NCBI GenBank assembly: GCA_002633005.1
Contig: NMRA01000060.1
Coordinates: forward strand, 165,472-227,471
Origin: Phoronis australis
Taxonomy: Eukaryota > Phoronida > Phoronidae
Length of the DNA stretch: 62,000 nucleotides
Reading direction: 5' to 3'
Shown: piece after piece, positions 35,519 through 47,838 of the stretch
How the letters are laid out: each line of letters starts with the position of its first letter
Position numbering within the stretch: position 1 is the stretch's first letter
Program-made: the position numbers and the translations under genes
The notes under the pieces: generated by a model
Seen by the model: only the letters and a program-made list of their open reading frames with translations
Told to the model about the DNA's origin: nothing
The model's database searches: none

Positions 35519-37326
35519 TGTTCTGATTTGAAAAGTGGCTTAGTAACAACTACAACTACAAGTAGAACACTAACTTCTCAGTGTTCAGTGTTCACTTCAG
35601 TCAGTAAAGTGCCAGGCAAGTAAAGAATGTAAAACATTTCTTGTACCTTTAATAAACTTTTGATATTAAATAACCCTGTTCAGAAAGTAAAAACAGGTCA
35701 TTTGCCCGTGTTGAAATAAGCAATCCTTAATCAAGTATAGCCTTACCTTGATTGACTGTTATTCGAGATCTAAATCAAAGTTAAAAATCAAACACAGGCT
35801 TTCACCGTTATATTTTTCCAAGTCGGTGGATTATGTAGGTTTGATCTGGGTATACACACTGTTGCAGTGTCCCACTATTCTCTTTGCACTATGTTTCCTA
35901 TGCGTCAGTGTTACCCGGGCCCTATGTTCCGCTCTCCCGAAGTCCCCCCACTCCTTAATTTAATTTCTATAAGGGTAATATGTTGGTGCTTCCTACGTAT
36001 GCTTAGCGAAATCGCAACAAAAAACCTTGACTTTCAGCGAAAAAATGCATTATATCTGCTGCATGTTTGTGCTCGTGTATTACAAGTGGTGTGCTTAATC
36101 TCATATTTCGTTGATGCTCATCGAAAATCGAGTAAAGTGATTTATTCAAATCTGCAGACAAATTCAGTTTGTTCCAGACCAAAAGACTAGAAAATGTTAC
36201 TTTACACATGTAGACAAAAAGTATTCCGCAGTACAGACCATGTCACAGTGAACCTGGTTTACAACAGCTACTCAGTTATAAAGTTCCAGGGCATACAAGG
36301 TGGTTTGGTTATTGAAAATGTAGGTGAAACATCTTGTGAGGTTTGCTGCAGTGTGGTTTGGCTATATTTTTTAAGTACAGCAGTTTCAAAATCAGTTGGA
36401 CAACTTCAAAATTCAACAAAGTTTCGACATACAAACTGCGACTATCTATTTCTTTTTGACAAGAATCCGTTTTACATGCAAATCCATGTCACAAAAAACC
36501 ACCACGGGTGTTGCTCCTTGCACTCTGTCAAAATCGTGGCTGCATACCATGCAAGTCTGTTTAAAAATAAAGCAGCTGCTGGGTGCAATAACATCCAAAA
36601 AAAATTCTGACCGCCAAATAACTCTGGCAAGTGGGCAAAGTTCTGTCAAAGTCTTTCTAGTTTATTTTGAAAATTACTGTATCCATGATAAAACAAAGCT
36701 CTCTTAAAAACAAGAAAAATTCCTTTTTTTTGTTGCAACTGAGTGTTCATGCATTCCTCAGACATTTCAAAAGAAAGCGGCTCATGCAAATCCATTAGTC
36801 TCTTGTAATACAGGCTATGTATACTTCACACATCTTGCAACTTCAGTATCTGCATTTCTACTAAAAATTTTGCAATCAAGTTGCTCTCAAATAACTTACC
36901 CATAGACCATAAAACGATCATACAACTTAGAAAACAAGCAGGACTTTACCTGAAAGGTTGCAACTTGCATAACTTAGCTAGTACAGTGTGACAGAATATA
37001 TACTTTTACTTTGACATTACACCTAACATGCCACATAGTTATAAGTGCCCTACAAGAGGTTTCGTTTCAAATGTTGTAGCGTGAAAGACAGTCAGTTGAG
37101 ATAAAACAGGATTGGAGGTTTTCCGCATAGAATAGCAAATCTTTACGCGAAAGATTGTAAAAAACAATGCTATTCCATCAGATTACACATTCCTGTAATG
37201 TATGAGATGTATATGAGCCAGCAACTGAACTAAAACCTTACAAGAGCAATGCGGAGCGTTGAGATGCCCCCACGAATGCACCACAAACCATGAGCTTCTA
37301 GAGTTGTTAATTTGTATCATGAAAAT

Positions 37327-38200
37327 GGCAACTAGATGTCACAAAATGTCCAATCCATCTGAAAATGCAACATGCCACCGCTTCTTTAACAGAAAGCTAT
37401 TTACCCGATTTCATAAAAATCTGTCGAGGAATTTCAGAGAAACAAAGGAAAACAAAAAATTTGAAATTGACACGAGAAGGCACAACATCTGCCTGAAAGT
37501 TGTCTATTGTTAGCTTCACATAAATACGCTTACTAAGTTTAATAAAGATCTTGCAGTTGGTTTACGAGACAATTTGTGCAAAACAAAACTACCATTAGGA
37601 GGCGCCACAGTATACAAAATCGTCATCACACTGAGAACATGCTTGCCAATTTTCAAAATCACCCCTAGACTGGTTTGGTTGATAGAGGTGGATGCCGACA
37701 ATTAGACTCACAATACTGACAGTAAAAATGGCCACTAGGTAACGCAAAGAGGATAGCGTTTTCCCACTAATAGATGCCCAAACTACCCAATTTTATGAAA
37801 ATCCGTTGAGGACCTTTGAAACTACAGAGCTAAATGTAAAAATTAAATTGCCATAAGGGGGTGCAACAGTTGTCTGATCCATGCCAAAGTCGTCGCCGTT
37901 CGTTGTCAACATCATATGAATATACTTGTTACATTTAGTAAATGATCTTGCAAATAATTTCGTCGGAAAATCATCAGTCGCCCTCTTCACCAATTTTAAA
38001 AATCATCCTCAGAGTGGTGATAGAAGGGTGGACGAAGTAAAAATGGCCACTAGGAGGCGCAAAGTACCTCAAATCTGTCACAACGGGAGGACGTCATCAT
38101 CTCACTAATAGATGCCTAACTGCCAAATTTTATGAAAATTCATTGAGGATCTCCAAATATGTAGAGGTAAGTGAAAAAAAAATTGCCACTAGGGGGCACA
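37327..38200 (+). repeat. Dispersed repeat with CTCF-like motifs (copy 2)
   Basis: Six related 16-mers: 37,327 (GGCAACTAGATGTCAC), 37,590, 37,730 (GGCCACTAGGTAACGC), 37,850, 38,045 (GGCCACTAGGAGGCGC) and 38,185 (GCCACTAGGGGGCACA). They sit in the same orientation, spaced roughly 120-260 bases apart, separated by recurring phrases ending in AAAATCCGTTGAGGACC or similar. The best two match nearly every position of the CTCF core consensus as I know it. Confidence 0.65.
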
Positions 38201-38558
38201 CCGCTAGTCAGAGAGGTCCGAAATTCGTCATTGTCCGTCGTCAGTTTGATAGGAACACATCTGCCTAATCTCAACCAGTTCCTGTGAGGGGTTTAGGAGA
38301 CACAGCTGCGGACGCCAGATGACGAATGCCTAGACAGATGAAGGCAATATGCAACCACATATAAAGATGTGGGCACATATACGAAAACGAAGCAGTGCTT
38401 TAGATGAAAGGCTCTGAACTGACTTATACCATACCATAACAATGTTTTCAATGTAGACGTGGTACAGTCAATAAAGTGCACTACTTTAAACGCAACAGGT
38501 ACACACCTGTAAGTACTCGGTGAGTGCTGACAGCACTTCTGACTTCCGTTGACCGAAT

Positions 38559-39038
38559 TCAATACCAACTGTACAACAAATTTGTCTTAGTCACAACTTT
38601 AAGTTTTGAGAGCCCATTTTGTTTGAGCAGCTCGCACAAATCTTTCTCTCCGAACATCAGAGGATGAAGCACGCCCATTTCTTTCATTATATTTTCACAA
38701 ACTTCTTGTTCCCATGCTTCTCTGTCATTGGCTACATCCTCCTCATCCTCACCGTCCACAAACTGGTGTCTTTTTTTCTGAACTGTGAGTCTTGAAAAAA
38801 AGTTTGAAATTTGTTTTGATGTTCTCCACTCATTTACAATTAAAATTGGCACGGACTTGATGCATGCACTGGTCAGGGTTCAATTTCTGGCCACTCTTCT
38901 CATCATCGTTGTAGATCTTTGTCAAGAACTGTCTAACACCAGCTGTCATTAGTAATCTTTTTTTTGAGGATTTCAGTCCCCAACCCTTTTCCAGGGTGGA
39001 CACACCAAAGACCTCTTTTTCTATTTGAATGCTAGCCT
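38559..39038 (-). pseudogene. Decayed gene in copy 2: charged-domain exon
   Basis: After acceptor TTCGTTTCAG the frame reads EASIQIEKEVFGVSTLEKGW, then KSGQKLNPDQCMHQVRANFN. One extra base near 38,838 then shifts to VNEWRTSKQISNFFSRL, QFVDGEDEEDVANDREAWEQ and KDLCELLKQNGLSKLKVV. It agrees with copy 1 except for frame-changing indels located at different places. The acidic run and the T-S-K-Q-I-x-x-F-F-S-R-L motif define the domain. Function unknown. Confidence 0.6.
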
Positions 39039-39186
39039 CTGAAACGAACATTTTGAAAACAACATTGAAATTTTCTACCTAACACAGTATTCATGAAGAA
39101 ATTGCATGGAAGATAATTCCATCATATGTCAGACATGATTTTGTATTACGCTGTGATCATTTCTATTTAAAAAAATATTTTAACAG

Positions 39187-39216
39187 AATGAAAATCAGTA
39201 AAAACTGATTTTCATT
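39187..39216. repeat. Perfect hairpin, loop AAAA
   Basis: Same 13-bp arms as 14,064-14,093, with the loop complemented (AAAA in place of TTTT). Confidence 0.95.
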
Positions 39217-41578
39217 CCTAGACTGTTAAAACACAGTGCAGTGCCATTTTTGAAAAGCATCGCATTTGCTTCATATTTTGGGTTGGAACCCGTTGTTTTT
39301 TATATGACAAGTTAGTGTTGCACATTAGATGTAATCGAGTAACACTTCTGTATTTTTATATTTTAATTTCCGTCCAACACACTTTGCCAAAACAAAAAAG
39401 TTGCTCAATACTACTTTCCAAAGCAATGGCAAGTACTCCAGTCAGTGGTCAACACACTAATTTAACTTACGAACTCCCCTGCTTTTATTTATTTTCACAT
39501 ATACACCCTCTTGCTTGGGAATGGGCCCACTCTTGGAGAATGTGATACGCAAGGTTCTTCCAGCGTTGTCAGTTTGATGACTGGGTGTCAGCAGGTAGCT
39601 TTACAACAGAACCTTTCCTAATTTTGTGTGCTTTCCAGCAGCTCACTCCTAAAAACAGGATTTATTGTAATTCAAAAACAAATGATTTTACCTAAAGAGT
39701 GAATGACAGATAAAAACAACTCACTGATGACCAAGTGACACAAAGATTCACCGCCAGTACCCCGAACATAGCCTCAGGATGAGCTAAAAAATTAGGTCAA
39801 AAACAGGTCGCCAATAGACAACTATTTTATCCCCCTATACTACATGTATGTAAAGGCACCAGCTACTAGTATGAACATCCATTCCTTCATTCATTCCTAA
39901 AGTCCACCAATCAATCCCAGTGACAATGGGTCAATATAATTTGGTAGTCATAACATTTTTAGTAACATGACGGTAAATTTAAAAAACAATGAGCACTTTA
40001 TACCACTGGGTAGTGATTCACAGCTTGTGGGTCATTTTTTTCCATTATAACATACCAATTCCCCTAAAGCTTGAGATGACGTGTCCTCACCACAGTTATC
40101 ATTCCGTTGTTTGTAGACCAACCATCTACAACTACCACAAATAGCTGCAATCAAAAAGTAAGTTGCAGTTATAATAACAGACTATTTTTTATCAATTCTT
40201 CTCCATGAAATTCCAAAGAACCATACATAAATCACTAACAGACATTCTACACTTGATGGTGCGACAAAAAACTGTGGTGGTCGACCCTAGGGCCTGTCAC
40301 TTATTGGACATTTACCCCTAATATTTGTCCTTTTGGAAAGATTTCAGAAGCACTGTAACCCAAAATGCAAGAATAAAAAGTTTAACTACCAGTGTTAGGA
40401 TAATGGATTACATAACAATCAGGATATAAGATAGTGACTAACTGCGAGGAAACAGGACAAAAGCTTGCCACACGTTGCACTTTGGAAGCAAAAACTGTAG
40501 AATGAGTGCAGTGCCATGTTAACTCAATCTTTCGGAAGTTGGTCTCATCTCGGTTGGGCAGGAGCATTCACGTATTACAACACAACAGTCACCTAAATTT
40601 GCTGTTTTATACCACTTGGTCACTGTCATCAACAGTCTGTTGTGACTTCTGCATGGTTCTTCAAATGGTCTGGCCTGTATGAAGGCCTCTAATTTACTCG
40701 CCTAGGGACATTAGCTCTTATCATGATTGGTTATGACGCAAGAACAACACCAGGTTCAAGACTCGATCACAGCAGATGACCTTTCTTCACTGCTAACCAA
40801 AGCCATTGTATGTAGGTGAATGAATTGCAAATCACGGCCTGTATACTGACTGTACTGGTATGCCAGTGCATCCAGAAATCACATCTTACCCTCACATGCA
40901 GAGGCAGATCCAGGATTTTGAGTTAGGGAGGGCCAGGGCAGAGTTTTAGCCAGGATTTTGCCCATCAGACAGTCAGACATTCACATCCTCGAACTGCTAA
41001 ATGGAATCTGGGAGAATTTTAGGGGGGTATGGCCCCTTGCCTCCCCTACCCTAAATCCGCCACTAATATTGTGCTGCATGGGTAAATGGATGCACTGTGT
41101 CTGGGACTAAGAGTCTCTGAGGGGTTAGAAGGTATAATTTTGGCCTTGATCCAGCAGGAGAGACCAAATTTGATATGTACCGTAAATTATAGTAGTTCTG
41201 CCTTCTGGTTAAATCAATTTCCAGCCTGAGGCTCAATGAGACATCAAACTAAAAGGTGAATACAGTAGGACAGTGTGCTTGCATGATAATTAAAATCAAC
41301 AAAGATTGTCTCAATTCTGGAGTAACGTTATAAAAGTCATCAATAGCACAGATGTATTCAACAGGTGAGCCGACGCTGAGGCACTGGGTGGGGCGAATGA
41401 GACCAGGAAGATAAACACAAAATTGAAATGATTCGCCACTGGTGGAAAACTTATTTTGCATTGATCAATGGCGAGCAATTGATCCACTTGAACCCGGGTC
41501 ACCAATGACTACGTCTATGCCACATACGAATCATAATTACAAAATTAGTAATGCTTTACTAGCTTTCACATTCCTCAC

Positions 41579-41974
41579 CTGTGCCTATGGGTAAGATCTC
41601 ATTTCTAAAACTTTTTACAACACTTGCGAACTTCATGGTCAGCGGTCTGCTCGACTTGGATGCAGTTATGCCTCCACCCCTTCGACCACGATGACCTGGA
41701 TAACAACAGTGTTTCTTCGGCCGAAACCTCAAGCCGAAGTCCAAGCGGTGTCGGGGACATACTGTTCAAGCTCGTCTAGTTGCTCAAATCCTCCTCGGTC
41801 CATAAACAACTGCCATTCCTCAATGTCTTCAGACACTTTAATTTGTTTCATATGGCTCGCCGTATTATTTTTGCAGCAACTAACCGGTAACAGGTTTCTT
41901 TGTTCGCCCACTGTTGAGCATTTACAGCTTGACCTTTCTGCAAACGAACAGCTGAAGCCGTCTGCTACAGCCAT
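41579..41974 (-). pseudogene. First exon of decayed gene, copy 2 (frameshifted)
   Basis: Copy of 17,199-17,595 with the same ATG and donor. Near 41,761 one base is missing compared with copy 1, so the frame from the ATG ends after about 81 residues; the second half continues in another frame (MDFGLRFRPKKHCCYPGH). Amino-acid differences from copy 1 are few. It cannot make the full exon product as assembled. Confidence 0.65.
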
Positions 41975-42056
41975 TTTGATTTGTGCTAATCTCGAACCGA
42001 AAGGCTCTGAGATGAAAGCCGATATAGCTAACCCTTTCGCCCTGTGTCATGCCATT

Positions 42057-42057
42057 N
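42057..42057. other. Single-N assembly gap
   Basis: One N exactly where homology with copy 1 stops. The joined sequence on the right is not a continuation of the duplication. Confidence 0.95.
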
Positions 42058-45000
42058 AAAAACACGAAAATTGAACAAAGTTTCTTTTTTGTAGCAACGT
42101 TTGTCAAAATGTATCAACGTTAAATCTTCACAAATTACAAAGTAGCCGATTGAACATGCCTTTCAGTTCAGCAAAAGTCGACATTGCAGGTGCCGCCAGA
42201 AATGAGACGAAGTCCAACGGGAATTGTGAGCGCATTTATCACTTAATGAGTAACAAATGCGAGGCTGAAATTTGGTGAACACTGCTAAATCGTGCAGAAT
42301 AGTAAGTAAAGTTATGTCTAACTAAATGTCACCGTAATTTGTTGGCGAAAACAATTTACACAAAGTTTTAAACTCGTAACTCATTCCGCTGTCCTCCAAT
42401 ATGGCCGACGCGATCCAAACAAAGTGACCCAAATTTCGTCACAAAACTTGCAATAACTTTACAGTGCTTGCCCCAATTTTTACTGAGTAGAATGTACTAT
42501 CTTTCCTATGATAGCAAAGTACTTTTTCAAAACGAGGAAAAAAATAAAACTGAAAAAATAGGTTCGACCTATATTGGTTCCTAGGTTCGACCGGCCTACG
42601 TAAGGAACTAAACACCAATTCTATTTTAACATACTAAGTACGCGTAACATTCCAAAAAAAATCAACGACCACAAACTACAAACTATAAATACACTACATA
42701 TGCAAACGAATCACGATATATTACTAATAAAACAATATAAAGAAGACTTTTCGAGCAAGCCATAGCACATTCAGTTACAAGGAAAAAATGGCGGCGTTCA
42801 GGACAAGTTCCTGAACTGATGCGCCGGAAATGTGGGTACGGAAAAAACCGATGACAACCGGTAATCATACGCTGAGAGAAAAGGGTCAAATACGGTTCAA
42901 AAATCGCTTTTGGCAAGAAAGGCGAAAAGAATGTAAAGAAAGGGTGTCGAAAATAACATTTTATGTAGTAAGTATTTTCGGATACTAGAACCACATGGGC
43001 AGTTTGCAATAAGGACTTTAAACGAGGCTTGAACAGTTGAGTTCGTATACCTAATTCGCGCAAGCATTTTTGGCGCCATCATGTATTTGTTGTTCCGGAT
43101 AAAGTAACAGTCCAGACTGCTCTCAATTCAGTTATTCAAGCGCAGAGACAAGTGTGCAAGACTGGCCTCGAGAGCACTCCGGCATGTTACGTAGAACTAG
43201 AATTTGTCTTCAGGAATTGCTGCAGATAAGACTCACATTGGCACTGCCAGTCAATAGATAACCAATAACTAATGTCCATTGCCATTACTGTGAAATAAAT
43301 GCGGCTACCTTCCTTTATTTTTCAGCGAAATTTGTGTAGCAGTGTTGGCTTTGAGTCCTTCCTTCTCATGATTATGCTTGTAGGTATCAAATTATCCAAC
43401 TTGGTTGCGCTTTCGTATAATTTTCAAGTATAGATACCAACCAACAGAATTTCTGGTTATTTCGTCTCAGCAAAGTCGTCATCGCTATCGCTAGCTCCTG
43501 GTTTTTGTCGCTTTCTTTACAACGAAGATTTCCAACAAAAGCCATGTGCCGCAATGCACCTTTGAAAGTACTTATCTTTAATTCAAGAGCGGATCCAGAA
43601 TTTTGAGTTATGGCGGGCCAGGACAGCGTNGTGGACTTTAAATGCTCCCGTGGTCAGATGTTGGTACCTCGTTCATCTATGCTAAGTGCTCTGGGCTGCC
43701 GGTCTAATAATGCCATGCTTTGTTCGTCTGTCGTTTCGTGTGGACACAATTCACGCTAGTGTAGACTTACGAACTATAATATAATATATGTATGAATGGC
43801 GTCATATTCTTCCACCTTGTCGATATCTCGTTTTTCATACACAAATTTTGTTCATTTCTTTTGTTCTTACCAGAAGCGCGCTAAAGTGGAAGGGCAAAAA
43901 TGCGATCTATAGAACATTCTATACATGCCGCTTATGCAAATTGGTGGCTCACTTTGAACCCCATTATTAAAACATATGTATGGCCAAATCTCCAACCACT
44001 AGGTGGGGCTCCGGCTGATATGCGTCTCGACAACGTTTACATCCTTATGGTCAATTAACACAAATGACGTCCTCCCCCATTCAAATTTCACTGCATTCTT
44101 TGGGTTCATTTAGATCTCTCTGATAAGAGGTGGGGTACACGAGTCAAGTCGCCCCATTGTGTTTTTACACAATAGAGGTTGAGAGAGTAATTGCAGTGGG
44201 CGTGAACTCTCTTCTTCGGTTGTATTTAACCGAATTTTGCCTTTCAGACAATGACAAAGTTCAATATTCAATGACGAATTTAGTTTTTATAGTCCACAGT
44301 GTCTGAAATGGGCGGGAAAGAATGCTGTCACGAACAGGCAACGTTTATCATTGACACCTATCTCAGTCCCCTAAATCCCCAAACAAAAGACATCAGTCAT
44401 GAAAGTCCTGGTGCAGTGGTAAGTGACTATTGTAATCCCAAACATTCGTAGTTGCCGGTTGGAAATGCGATGTAGGGCCAAATGAATATGCTTCGTTTCA
44501 CTAGTTTTCTTTATAAATACACCGGCCTTGACTAGGGAATCGCCGTCAGTGTAGAATACGTGCTGGTCGGTGTAGCCAACAACTGTATTGTTTTTGTTGA
44601 TTAAATTTTACGAGATAAAAAGTAGGCGTGGCCAAAGTAGGGACATTTCAGACTATTGAAACCGGTTTCGTGTAGCACAAAAGATGTCGAGGAAATTCAA
44701 TTTGTCAACAAGATTTTAAGTGGACGCATGAGCTCATAAATAAGGATGTAAGTATTAAATGTTTGAAATCAAAATATATTTTTGAAATTTTCGTAGTAGT
44801 TAAACAGGTCTTCGTTCGACAGTTACAACTTTTTTCCACTTTCTCTCCCTATAGAAACGGACTTTGAGTGGGAAATCATTAGAAAATTTCACCACTTCAT
44901 TGTTGTTTAATTAACGCTATTGGAATGATCAGTCGAGTGTCGTTTATAAAAAGTAAACGTGTAGCTCGAACGTTTCATTGAAGTAACAACTCCCAACAAC

Positions 45001-45479
45001 GTTAGTAGATATCAAGGGGAGATAACTTTCCCCCGCTCTACTACAGCCGATTACATGAACGTTGGTATCGCAGTAACTTAGCAGACATCGTCCTCCCGCG
45101 TACTGCAACATTAAATCGCAGTGCTGTACGTCAGTAGGTTACTTGCCTCACAGGTGAACATTGCTGTTATGCTAGTTACAAATTCACACGAAAATAAGTT
45201 CTCAATTTGCCATTCTGTCGCATAGTAATTTACAATACTGTCATTTACATTTAATTTGAAAAGCTAAGTAGTGCGAGATAAACCGTTCATCACTCGAACG
45301 TCTTAGCTCAAACGTAATTTATATGTCCCACCTACGGAAACTAGAAAAATCCTACAATGCGTAACCCCAACCAAGCTGTGGTGTTTGTGAAACATAACCC
45401 TGGTAAAGGTGACCATTTCTTGGACTTACCTAGGCAAAACGTAGCCCCTCGGCCTTGGCCGGTTAAGGGCTATAATACT
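42058..45479. other. Non-coding stretch with a second gap
   Basis: No exon supported. A second N is at 43,630, inside a fragment of a repeat (GGATCCAGAATTTTGAG, then GGGCCAGGACAG) also found at about 16.61 and 40.91 kb. A 126-codon minus frame at 42.7-43.1 kb shows no domain. Confidence 0.5.
43630..43630. other. Single-N assembly gap
   Basis: An N within a repeat fragment. With the N at 42,057 it isolates a piece of about 1.57 kb. Confidence 0.95.
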
Positions 45480-46150
45480 TCCCATCTCTTTCTGTACGAA
45501 TTTCGTCCCGTGTATGTTAAACGGGCGGTAGGCCAAATCCGGTCACCGATTGAGTTTTCACTTCGTCAAAAACACATTCTACACTCAAAACTATGACTTA
45601 AAAAAGCGCTTAATAGTACTTTATTCAGTGTTCCTTTCTACTTCTACACATGTCGTTGGTGAAGTATAGCTACGACAATTAGGGTAACTTTGGCGAAGAA
45701 TTCCAACTCCACTTTTTGGTCATCGTTAACTTTTTCTCCACGCGCGCGATAACCTCAAAGTATTTCAACTGAGTTACTTGAGTAAGGGAAAGGATAGCGC
45801 GAGACTGAGCGAAGCACGTGACGCTAGCCGCCGTGACATTTGCAAAATAGCATGGGAAGGTATCAGGTGAATTTGCAAGATTTGTGTTCTTTGGACTTTT
45901 TATTCGTCAAGATGCATGATTTCACATAACCTCTTCAAAATGGCATCCGGTTAGAGAAACTCGAGCAAACCGCGACAGATTTGCATCGATTTGTTCAAAT
46001 TATCTTGACTTATTCATCTCCAGACTTATAGTGTGTGTTAATTATTTTTCCATGTGCATATATGCATGTTTCATTTGATTTTATTTCCTGTATTTTGAAA
46101 TTCGTAACTTTTTGTGGGGATGTACTATCGCCCCTGTATGCCTGCAGCAT
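45480..46150. repeat. Inverted partial copy of the 30.2-31.35 kb element (copy B)
   Basis: Shared phrases in reverse complement include the CGTCCCGTGTAT segment, AAGAATTCCAACTCCACTTT, AGCGCGAGACTGAGCGAAGC and CCCCTGTATGCCTGCAGCAT. The inverted ends with GTGACGTCAC seen in copy A are not present, so this is an internal fragment or a truncated copy. Confidence 0.75.
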
Positions 46151-46760
46151 CCAGTCCAGGGCGATGTAATTTGCTTAGGACATTCCCTACAAAGGATCGT
46201 TCTTCCTAAAGTCAACTCTGTAAGTCGGTGGGTATCAAAATTCACCCGCTGCAAACCCCTCGACAAAAATATAGCCGAGTACTCTCCAGAGGGGGTCCGT
46301 TCCAAGAAACTGACTTTAATTTATTTTTTTTTACTTAAGTCTATGGTTTTTCCAATCTTCCAAACTTTGAAACTTTCGCATTCGGTAGGATAGCCAATTT
46401 TAAGAGAAAACTTAGACAAGCTTAAAATTTCTTTTTTGAAACGGACTTGAAACAGATTTAAGTTTTATCTTAAAATTGATTGAAATTTATGATTTGTCTT
46501 AGCTAAGTCAGTTTTCTTGGAGCGGGTCCCTGGATTCGTTGTTTTTTGCCACATGTTTATCTCTTCACGGTCCAATTATGAAGTTCACGAAGGCATAAAA
46601 TCTGGGCTGTTCCGTCATGCGGACTTCTAAACTAACTTTTGACCGGGCCACCGTGCCTATGGCTTCAAACACTGTCCAAACGAATGTTTAATCTGGTCAA
46701 GCCTCATCAGTCATCAGGTTTCGATTAACTTCCGTCTGGTACTGTGGCACCGTGGTGAGG

Positions 46761-46813
46761 CAACATTCACATAGACCATTGGTCAACATTCACATAGACC
46801 ATTGGTCAACATG
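46761..46813. repeat. 23-bp tandem repeat, about 2.3 units
   Basis: The unit begins CAACATTCACATAG and ends ATTGGT; two exact units and the start of a third. Confidence 0.9.
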
Positions 46814-46927
46814 CACAAGCATGTGCAGATGGCTCAGATTTTCACAAATTTAAACAGTCTGAAAAGTTATCAGGAACCCGTGCTTCCAAGGAGGGTTAGA
46901 GGTTCATGAGTAGAACACAGTTATTTG

Positions 46928-47053
46928 CAGGCAGTAGTTAGCGCGCAAAAGTAATAATATTGACCATTACAGGCAGTAGCAGAGGCGCAAAAGTCATAGT
47001 ATTTACCATTGCAGGCAATAGTTGAGGCGGAAAAGTCATAGTATTGACCATTA
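46928..47053. repeat. 42-bp tandem repeat, 3 units
   Basis: Units start at 46,928, 46,970 and 47,012 with CAGGCA(G/A)TAG. Each contains a GGCG/GCGC-AAAAGT core and ends TTGACCATTA or a close variant. The units differ at several positions. Confidence 0.85.
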
Positions 47054-47526
47054 TTAGTAGAAGATAATAACGTTGTTGTTAAAATGTCATCAAATTATTT
47101 GTTTAGTAGAAACTTATCCCCACATAACGTTCTTTCAATCTGAAATGTATAACTTTCACAACATCTAAAATTTAATATAAAGTTTACGTTCGACTATTGG
47201 ATTCCTGGTGGTGCCCGACAAAATCGCCAGCGAAGTTAAATATCAACGTGCCTCACGAAGTAAGATAATTTGACAGAGAAAAACGAAAATACCAGCAGAT
47301 TTTTACCCGTTTCGGTAACAAGGAATTTCTGTTGATTGATGAATATAGGTCTTACTTGATATTTGTGAAAACAAAGTAAAGAAAATTTCCAGTGATAGTC
47401 GTCTCTGCTGATGAAGTTAAAAATGTATCCCTAATAGAAAAGTTATTTTACAATAGGTAAACCAACGGTGAAGTGAAGGCTATTCGTTTGTAACTTTAGC
47501 GTGACTTTCTTGATAAAAGTGAGATT

Positions 47527-47532
47527 TTTATT
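47527..47532 (-). terminator. Possible polyadenylation signal of the GGT gene
   Basis: AATAAA on the minus strand, about 310 bases after the stop codon of the gamma-glutamyltransferase gene. A match to the animal consensus hexamer; its use is inferred from position only. Confidence 0.3.
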
Positions 47533-47635
47533 ACTTTCATAGGTACGCCTGTATTGACATCCTTCCTGATATATCATCCTGAATGCGATCAACCCACTCA
47601 TCATTGACTCCTAATGTACCTGTACCACGTGCTTC

Positions 47636-47700
47636 TACTACTATTGCTACTACTACTAATAGTTATAATTATAATGATGATGATGATAATAATAATAAAC
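47636..47700. repeat. Trinucleotide microsatellite tract
   Basis: Runs of CTA/ACT, then GAT and AAT trinucleotides, interrupted by TTATAA. Confidence 0.85.
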
Positions 47701-47838
47701 TAATAGGCTTCCTACTCCTGTATACAAATCTCATTCTTTCGAAGAATCGAATGCTGCTAGGTTGAACATTTAGTGTACAGATTTTCAATTGCTATACTAG
47801 CTAGAATGTTTTACTAGACTGCACGATGTCGTCGAATC

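Larger units (their letters stand above)
35519..42056 (+). repeat. Large direct duplication, copy 2
   Basis: Partner of 11,361-17,677. The homology starts at CTGTTCTGATTTG (the same acceptor as in copy 1) and ends abruptly at the N at 42,057. Relative to copy 1 it has an extra block (35,860-36,428), longer CTCF-motif repeat content (37.5-37.9 kb) and a deletion at 39,532 that joins sequence equivalent to 14,394 and 15,227 over a shared TC. That deletion removes the zinc-finger exon. Confidence 0.9.
46151..47838. other. Intergenic stretch with small tandem repeats
   Basis: Lies downstream of the gamma-glutamyltransferase gene. Holds a 23-bp repeat (46,761-46,813), a 42-bp repeat (46,928-47,053), a trinucleotide microsatellite (about 47,636-47,700) and a possible polyadenylation signal. 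No exon. Confidence 0.6.

Noticed and set aside
42683-43063. 126-codon minus frame between the two Ns
   Set aside because: Phe-rich random composition, no domain, and lies in the uncertain piece between gaps.
46755-47053. Tandem repeats considered as a CRISPR array
   Set aside because: Units are contiguous without unique spacers, and the genome is eukaryotic.
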